A program made the position numbers and the translations under genes. 5,687 bases of DNA from Oscillospiraceae bacterium (GTDB taxonomy: Bacteria > Bacillota > Clostridia > Oscillospirales > Acutalibacteraceae): assembly GCA_031262125.1 (NCBI GenBank), contig JAISII010000128.1, positions 1 to 5,687 of the forward strand, in the 5' to 3' direction. The notes beneath the pieces were generated by a model. The model was not told where the DNA came from. It worked only from the letters and a program-made list of their open reading frames with translations, and searched no databases. This document shows positions 5,610-5,687 of this stretch, piece after piece. The first letter of the stretch is position 1. Each line of letters opens with the position of its first letter.

Positions 5610-5687
5610 TGTTGGCATCTTCCTATTTTCCCGGGCCGTCACCAGCCAAGTATCTTCGGCACTACAGGGCTTAACTACCGTGTTCGG
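5610..5687 (-). rRNA. rrf: 5S ribosomal RNA, 3' part (5' end beyond the window)
   Basis: The reverse complement begins with CCGAACACGGTAGTTAAGCC, the conserved loop region of bacterial 5S rRNA, then TGCCGAAGATACTTGGCTGG and later GGGAAAATAGGAAGATGCCA, matching the usual helix IV/V and 3' end layout. About 78 of roughly 117 bases are present. The 3' end is placed near 5610, where the GCCAACA arm should pair with the unseen 5' end. 23S and 16S genes are expected to lie beyond the right edge on the same strand, though an isolated 5S gene cannot be excluded. Confidence 0.93.

Overview
The window looks like the chromosome of a low-to-moderate G+C, endospore-lineage Firmicute, most likely a clostridial gut-type bacterium (Oscillospiraceae/Ruminococcaceae-like). 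This rests on the A+T-rich third positions, the strong AAGGAG/GGAGG ribosome binding sites, a SpoIIM-like membrane protein, a Big_2/SH3 secreted lysozyme of a clostridial style, and the 5S rRNA sequence. The genus is an inference.

Layout: five protein genes lie on the + strand, followed by a convergent rRNA locus. (1) 1-324 is the C-terminal part of nadC (NAD biosynthesis), cut by the window edge. (2) 376-2724 encodes a 782-residue secreted modular cell-wall hydrolase: signal peptide, Big_2 Ig-like domain, Thr/Val/Pro repeat linker, two more Big_2 domains, an unassigned beta-rich domain, then a GH24 phage-type lysozyme that appears to be interrupted by two tandem bacterial SH3 domains. (3) 2775-3572 is proC (last step of proline synthesis). 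(4) 3643-4452 is a multi-pass membrane protein resembling SpoIIM, preceded by a leader that can fold so as to hide its ribosome binding site. (5) 4493-5425 is a six-helix membrane protein of YesL/DUF624 appearance with an acidic cytosolic tail. A rho-independent terminator at 5469-5503 closes the + strand unit. On the - strand, the 3' part of a 5S rRNA gene (5610-5687) and its own terminator (5574-5599) converge on it.

How the genes relate: no single pathway is visible. nadC and proC are housekeeping metabolic genes. The lysozyme and the SpoIIM-like protein both fit cell-wall or envelope remodelling, and SpoIIM acts with peptidoglycan-degrading partners in engulfment, but a joint function here is only a guess. 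Gaps of 40-70 bp and the absence of a convincing terminator between genes allow cotranscription from proC to the YesL-like gene. The most notable points are the split lysozyme domain with an altered active-site loop, and the RBS-masking leader ahead of the SpoIIM-like gene. I found no clearly new multi-gene system, CRISPR array, transposon or tRNA.
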